From contig JBAZHE010000033.1 in assembly GCA_041652555.1 (NCBI GenBank), forward strand, positions 1 to 7,940: a DNA stretch of 7,940 nt, written 5' to 3'. Source of the stretch: JBAZHE01 sp041652555 (GTDB lineage Bacteria; Patescibacteriota; Patescibacteriia; Patescibacteriales; WJLG01). This document shows positions 5,778-7,940 of the stretch, piece after piece. Position numbers and translations under genes: made by a program. The first letter of the stretch is position 1, and each line of letters starts with the position of its first letter. The notes beneath the pieces are model-generated. The model saw only the letters and a list, made by a program, of their open reading frames with translations. It was not told the origin of the DNA and did no database searches.

Positions 5778-6263
5778 TTATTTAATGAGATTTTTAAAGC
5801 ACATTTTTTTTGAGATGCCATTTTTTTCAAATTCTGATAGTTGGTAATGCACTATACTTCCTGGTTTAGTATCGTCCGTTTTTTGACCAGGCATTTTTGT
5901 TGAAAAATAGCTAGCGACAAAAAAAGTGTAAACCTCCTTTCCCTCAGTTAAATTGGTATTCGTTTTTGCAATTTTTTTAAGCCAATCATCTAAACATAGG
6001 TTAGAACCAGCTAGTCTTGGTTCTTTTATTCGCGGGGAACTTTTTTTAAATAAAAGCTCCTCAACTATTCCTATCGTTCCCAGCTCGCTTTCCCATCCAG
6101 AGTGAAAGACAATGTCAAATTTTGCATAGTTGCAGCTACTCAAAATTTTTTGGGTGTTTTTTATAATTTGCACAATCCCTTTTGGTGTTAATGGAGATTT
6201 TTTGTTACATGGGTTGCGCATTTCCCCGGGTTTCATAAATAGGAAATTCACTTGTTTAATCAT
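5778..6263 (-). CDS. Histidine phosphatase-like protein lacking catalytic residues (putative pseudoenzyme)
   Basis: The protein has 161 residues with no TM or signal peptide. It reads like a shortened histidine phosphatase (SixA/phosphoglycerate mutase fold). VNFLFMKPGEMRN (5-17) aligns with the usual (V/M)RHGE strand and SPLTPKGIVQ (23-32) with the LTxxGxxQA helix. FDIVFHSGWESELGTIGIVEELL (49-71) aligns with DxVxSSPxxRAxQTAxxxxxxL, PRLAGSNLCLDDWLKKI (82-98) with the acidic middle part, VYTFFVASYF (111-120) with the VxxVxH strand, and KPGSIVHYQL (133-142) with the final GSIxxxxL strand. The catalytic Arg-His becomes Lys11-Pro12, the second Arg becomes Glu60 or a neighbour, and the second His is Ala/Ser (117-118). 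It is therefore probably inactive and may bind a phospho-ligand or partner. The similarity is recognised by eye only. The frame is undamaged, with a strong AAAGGAG Shine-Dalgarno, its own promoter and a terminator, so it looks like an expressed, monocistronic gene. Confidence 0.68.
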   Translation of the reverse strand: MIKQVNFLFMKPGEMRNPCNKKSPLTPKGIVQIIKNTQKILSSCNYAKFDIVFHSGWESELGTIGIVEELLFKKSSPRIKEPRLAGSNLCLDDWLKKIAKTNTNLTEGKEVYTFFVASYFSTKMPGQKTDDTKPGSIVHYQLSEFEKNGISKKMCFKNLIK

Positions 6264-6273
6264 TTTAACTAAG

Positions 6274-6280
6274 CTCCTTT
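6274..6280 (-). promoter_or_regulatory. Shine-Dalgarno AAAGGAG of the minus-strand gene
   Basis: CTCCTTT on the plus strand reads AAAGGAG on the minus strand, ten bases before the ATG at 6263. It fixes that start and is the best ribosome binding site in the window. Confidence 0.8.
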
Positions 6281-6297
6281 GCTTTTTTTGAAAAGAA

Positions 6298-6327
6298 CAA
6301 TATTAAACATATTAATGTTTAATATTG
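6298..6327. repeat. Perfect 13-bp inverted repeat, operator-like
   Basis: CAATATTAAACAT (6298-6310) and ATGTTTAATATTG (6315-6327) are exact reverse complements separated by ATTA. The palindrome covers the -10 box and most of the spacer of the minus-strand promoter. The predicted transcription start falls inside it, so the mRNA would not carry the whole hairpin. A DNA site for a dimeric repressor is more likely than an RNA structure. No regulator gene is visible next to it. Confidence 0.7.
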
Positions 6328-6337
6328 ATTTTGTCAA
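6309..6337 (-). promoter_or_regulatory. Sigma-70-type promoter of the minus-strand gene
   Basis: On the minus strand, TTGACA (6337-6332, perfect -35) is followed by a 17-base spacer and TAATAT (6314-6309, four of six matches to TATAAT). Transcription would start near 6302 and leave a leader of about 40 bases that carries the AAAGGAG site. It faces away from typA. Confidence 0.6.
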
Positions 6338-6358
6338 TCTATTTGACGTCTATTTGAC
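6338..6358 (+). repeat. Direct repeat of TCTATTTGAC, 11-bp period
   Basis: TCTATTTGAC occurs at 6338-6347 and again at 6349-6358, one base apart, so both copies lie on nearly the same DNA face. The inverse GTCAA occurs at 6333-6337. The repeats lie between the two divergent promoters and could be a regulator-binding site, or a duplication of the -35 region. Confidence 0.5.
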
Positions 6359-6387
6359 ATTTTTTTAATTTTGGTTTATTGTATGAT
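6354..6387 (+). promoter_or_regulatory. typA: Possible promoter of typA
   Basis: TATGAT (6382-6387) matches the -10 box proposed for the sigma-factor operon. A perfect TTGACA (6354-6359) lies upstream, but the gap is 22 bases, longer than the usual 16-18. TATTGT (6377-6382) at 17 bases is a poorer -10. A start near 6394 would give a leader of about 37 bases. The position is right, but the exact boxes are uncertain. Confidence 0.35.
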
Positions 6388-6394
6388 TATTAGC

Positions 6395-6419
6395 TCCGGC
6401 TTTAACTAGTCGGATTTTT
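6395..6419 (+). other. Hairpin plus T-run in the typA leader
   Basis: TCCGGCT (6395-6401) pairs with AGTCGGA (6408-6414), seven base pairs with one G-U, around a six-base loop. TTTTT (6415-6419) follows at once, and the typA ATG is eleven bases further on. It looks like a small terminator or attenuator, but if transcription starts near 6394 it is the very 5' end of the mRNA and more likely a protective or translational element. Confidence 0.45.
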
Positions 6420-6430
6420 ATGTTAAAAAT

Positions 6431-7940
6431 ATGGAAATACGCAACATCGCCATTATTGCTCACGTTGATCATGGCAAAACAACTTTAACCGATGCTTTAA
6501 TGCGTCAAACCAATATGGTTGACGATAATGTAAGCATGGATTCTAACGCCCTAGAACAAGAGCGCGGTATTACGATTTATTCCAAGAATACTTCGGTTAT
6601 CTATAAAGATACTAAAATAAATATTATTGACACTCCTGGGCATGCCGACTTCTCTTCTGAAGTAGAGCGTATCTTGAAGTCTATTGATAGTGTTTTGCTT
6701 TTAGTTGATGCTCAAGAAGGTCCGATGCCTCAGACTAAATTTGTTTTGAAAAAATCCCTAGAATTAGGTTTAAAGCCAATTGTGGTAATTAATAAAATTG
6801 ATAAACCGGCCGCTGATCCGAAGAAATGTGAAGAAGATGTTTTTGAATTATTTTTTAATTTGGGTGCCACCGAGGAACAGCTTAATTTTCCGATAATTTA
6901 TGCTATCGGACGCTTAGGCATTGCTAAGAGAAAAATTGAAGATGAATCAAGCAATTTGACTCCGCTTTTGGATTTGATTTTGGAAAAAGTTCCGGCCGCT
7001 TCTGATCCGGGAAAATCCGACTTGCCTCTTTTATCTCAGGTTTTTAATTTGGCTTATGATAATTATCTTGGTCGTTTGGCTGTTACTAGAATTTATGAAG
7101 GTAAAGTAAAATTAGGTCAAAATGTTATTGTTAAAAATATTGATGGTGAAAATAGAAGTGGTAAAATTACCAAGATTTTTACTTTTTACGGACCAGCTAG
7201 AAAAGAAGTGGAAGATGCCGGAGTCGGCGATATTGTGATGATTGCTGGAATGCCTGATATTTTTATTGGTGAAACTATTTGTGAAAATCCTGAGCAAAAA
7301 TCTTTGCCCGCGATTAAAATTGATGAGCCGACTATTTCTCTTGATTTTTTGGTTAATAATTCTCCTTTTGGTGGACGTGAGGGTAAGTTTGTTACTACTC
7401 GTCAGATAAAAGAACGTTTAGAAAAAGAATTAGAGGTTAATGTTGGTTTAAAAATAGATTTTAGCGCTAATGATTTTTATAAAGTTTACGGTCGTGGTGA
7501 ATTACATATTGAAATACTTTTGGAAAATATGCGCCGTGAAGGTTATGAAGTTCAAGTTTCTCAACCGCAAGTTATTGTTAAAGAAGAAAACGGCGTAAAA
7601 ATGGAGCCTTTTGAAGAGGTGATTATTGATGTTCCAGAAAATATGTCTGGCACAGTAATTGAAAAAATTTCTAAGCGTAAAGGTTTGATGACGGATATCA
7701 GAAGTCACTCTGGTCAATCTCGTTTAACTTTTGAAGCTCCGACTCGCGGACTTTTGGGTTATCGCAGTGAATTCGTTGTTGATACAAAAGGCGAGGGGAT
7801 TATGTGTTCTCGTGTTATTGGTTTTAGACCTCATGTTGGCATAATCGAAAAGCATGATTTAGGTTCTATGGTTTCTGGCGTGACTGGTAAATCCACAGCT
7901 TTTGATTTGTGGAATTTGCAAGACCGCGGAACTATTTTTA
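6431..7940 (+). CDS. typA: Translational GTPase TypA/BipA, 3' end outside the window
   Basis: This is a ribosome-associated GTPase of the EF-G family, with roles in 50S assembly and stress or cold adaptation. The first 503 codons are present; family members have about 600 residues, so the C-terminal BipA-specific domain is cut by the window edge. GTPase motifs are intact: G1 AHVDHGKT (10-17), G2 RGITI (45-49), G3 DTPGH (67-71) and G4 NKID (121-124). MDSNALEQERGITI (36-49) and VDAQEGPMPQTKFVLKKSLELGLKPIVV mark it as TypA rather than LepA or EF-G. Domain II starts near residue 190 (LPLLSQVFNLAYDNYLGRLAVTRIYEGKV). The EF-G-like domains III and V follow, with YGRGELHIEILLENMRREGYE and APTRGLLGYRSEF. 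The start is ATG 6431, with no Shine-Dalgarno. The upstream ATG at 6420 is in another frame. It is divergent from the phosphatase-like gene and is ordinary core-genome sequence. Confidence 0.97.
   Translation, partial: MEIRNIAIIAHVDHGKTTLTDALMRQTNMVDDNVSMDSNALEQERGITIYSKNTSVIYKDTKINIIDTPGHADFSSEVERILKSIDSVLLLVDAQEGPMPQTKFVLKKSLELGLKPIVVINKIDKPAADPKKCEEDVFELFFNLGATEEQLNFPIIYAIGRLGIAKRKIEDESSNLTPLLDLILEKVPAASDPGKSDLPLLSQVFNLAYDNYLGRLAVTRIYEGKVKLGQNVIVKNIDGENRSGKITKIFTFYGPARKEVEDAGVGDIVMIAGMPDIFIGETICENPEQKSLPAIKIDEPTISLDFLVNNSPFGGREGKFVTTRQIKERLEKELEVNVGLKIDFSANDFYKVYGRGELHIEILLENMRREGYEVQVSQPQVIVKEENGVKMEPFEEVIIDVPENMSGTVIEKISKRKGLMTDIRSHSGQSRLTFEAPTRGLLGYRSEFVVDTKGEGIMCSRVIGFRPHVGIIEKHDLGSMVSGVTGKSTAFDLWNLQDRGTIF

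Noticed and set aside
7112..7717. Minus-strand open frames at 7112-7297 and 7502-7717
   Set aside because: Both are inside typA and have Asn/Phe/Thr-rich composition typical of antisense to AT-rich coding DNA.
1..7940. CRISPR array, tRNA/rRNA, transposase, attachment site or replication origin
   Set aside because: No spaced repeat array, cloverleaf, rRNA-like segment, transposase frame or clustered DnaA-type boxes were seen on either strand.

Overview
The window is AT-rich DNA (apparent GC near one third in most genes) with standard stop usage (mostly TAA, one TGA). Six consecutive genes lack a Shine-Dalgarno sequence, and the proteins look like those of Candidate Phyla Radiation bacteria (Patescibacteria, probably Parcubacteria-like). 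The lineage is an inference from protein style and composition, not a phylogenetic result. TGA ends the ABC permease gene, which argues against the TGA-glycine code of Gracilibacteria/SR1.

Layout. (1) 1-320: a 61-residue unrecognised small gene of higher GC, followed by a large hairpin and a good Rho-independent terminator. (2) 347-5657: a plus-strand operon. It encodes an ECF-type sigma factor, a three-TM membrane protein that is probably its anti-sigma or sensor partner, a long coiled-coil HlyD/MacA-type membrane fusion protein interrupted by an in-frame TAA, a MacB/LolD-class ABC ATPase, and a MacB/FtsX-type permease. (3) 5658-5777: a compound hairpin repeat, then a terminator serving the opposite strand. 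(4) 5778-6263, minus strand: a small protein that reads like a histidine phosphatase (SixA/phosphoglycerate mutase fold) with all its catalytic residues replaced. (5) 6264-6430: a divergent control region with a perfect 13-bp inverted repeat over the minus-strand -10 box. (6) 6431 to the window edge: the first 503 codons of the translational GTPase TypA/BipA.

How it fits together. The sigma factor, membrane protein and exporter genes are 4, 12, 15 and 35 bases apart, so they look co-transcribed. The simplest reading is an envelope-signal module: the membrane protein holds the sigma factor until a signal arrives, and the sigma factor then drives synthesis of a tripartite-type efflux/export pump. 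The premature TAA in the fusion protein, with the downstream half intact and in the same frame, is the strangest point. It is a recent nonsense mutation, a sequencing error, or a gene now made as two polypeptides. The second most interesting item is the apparent pseudo-phosphatase under a palindrome-controlled promoter.
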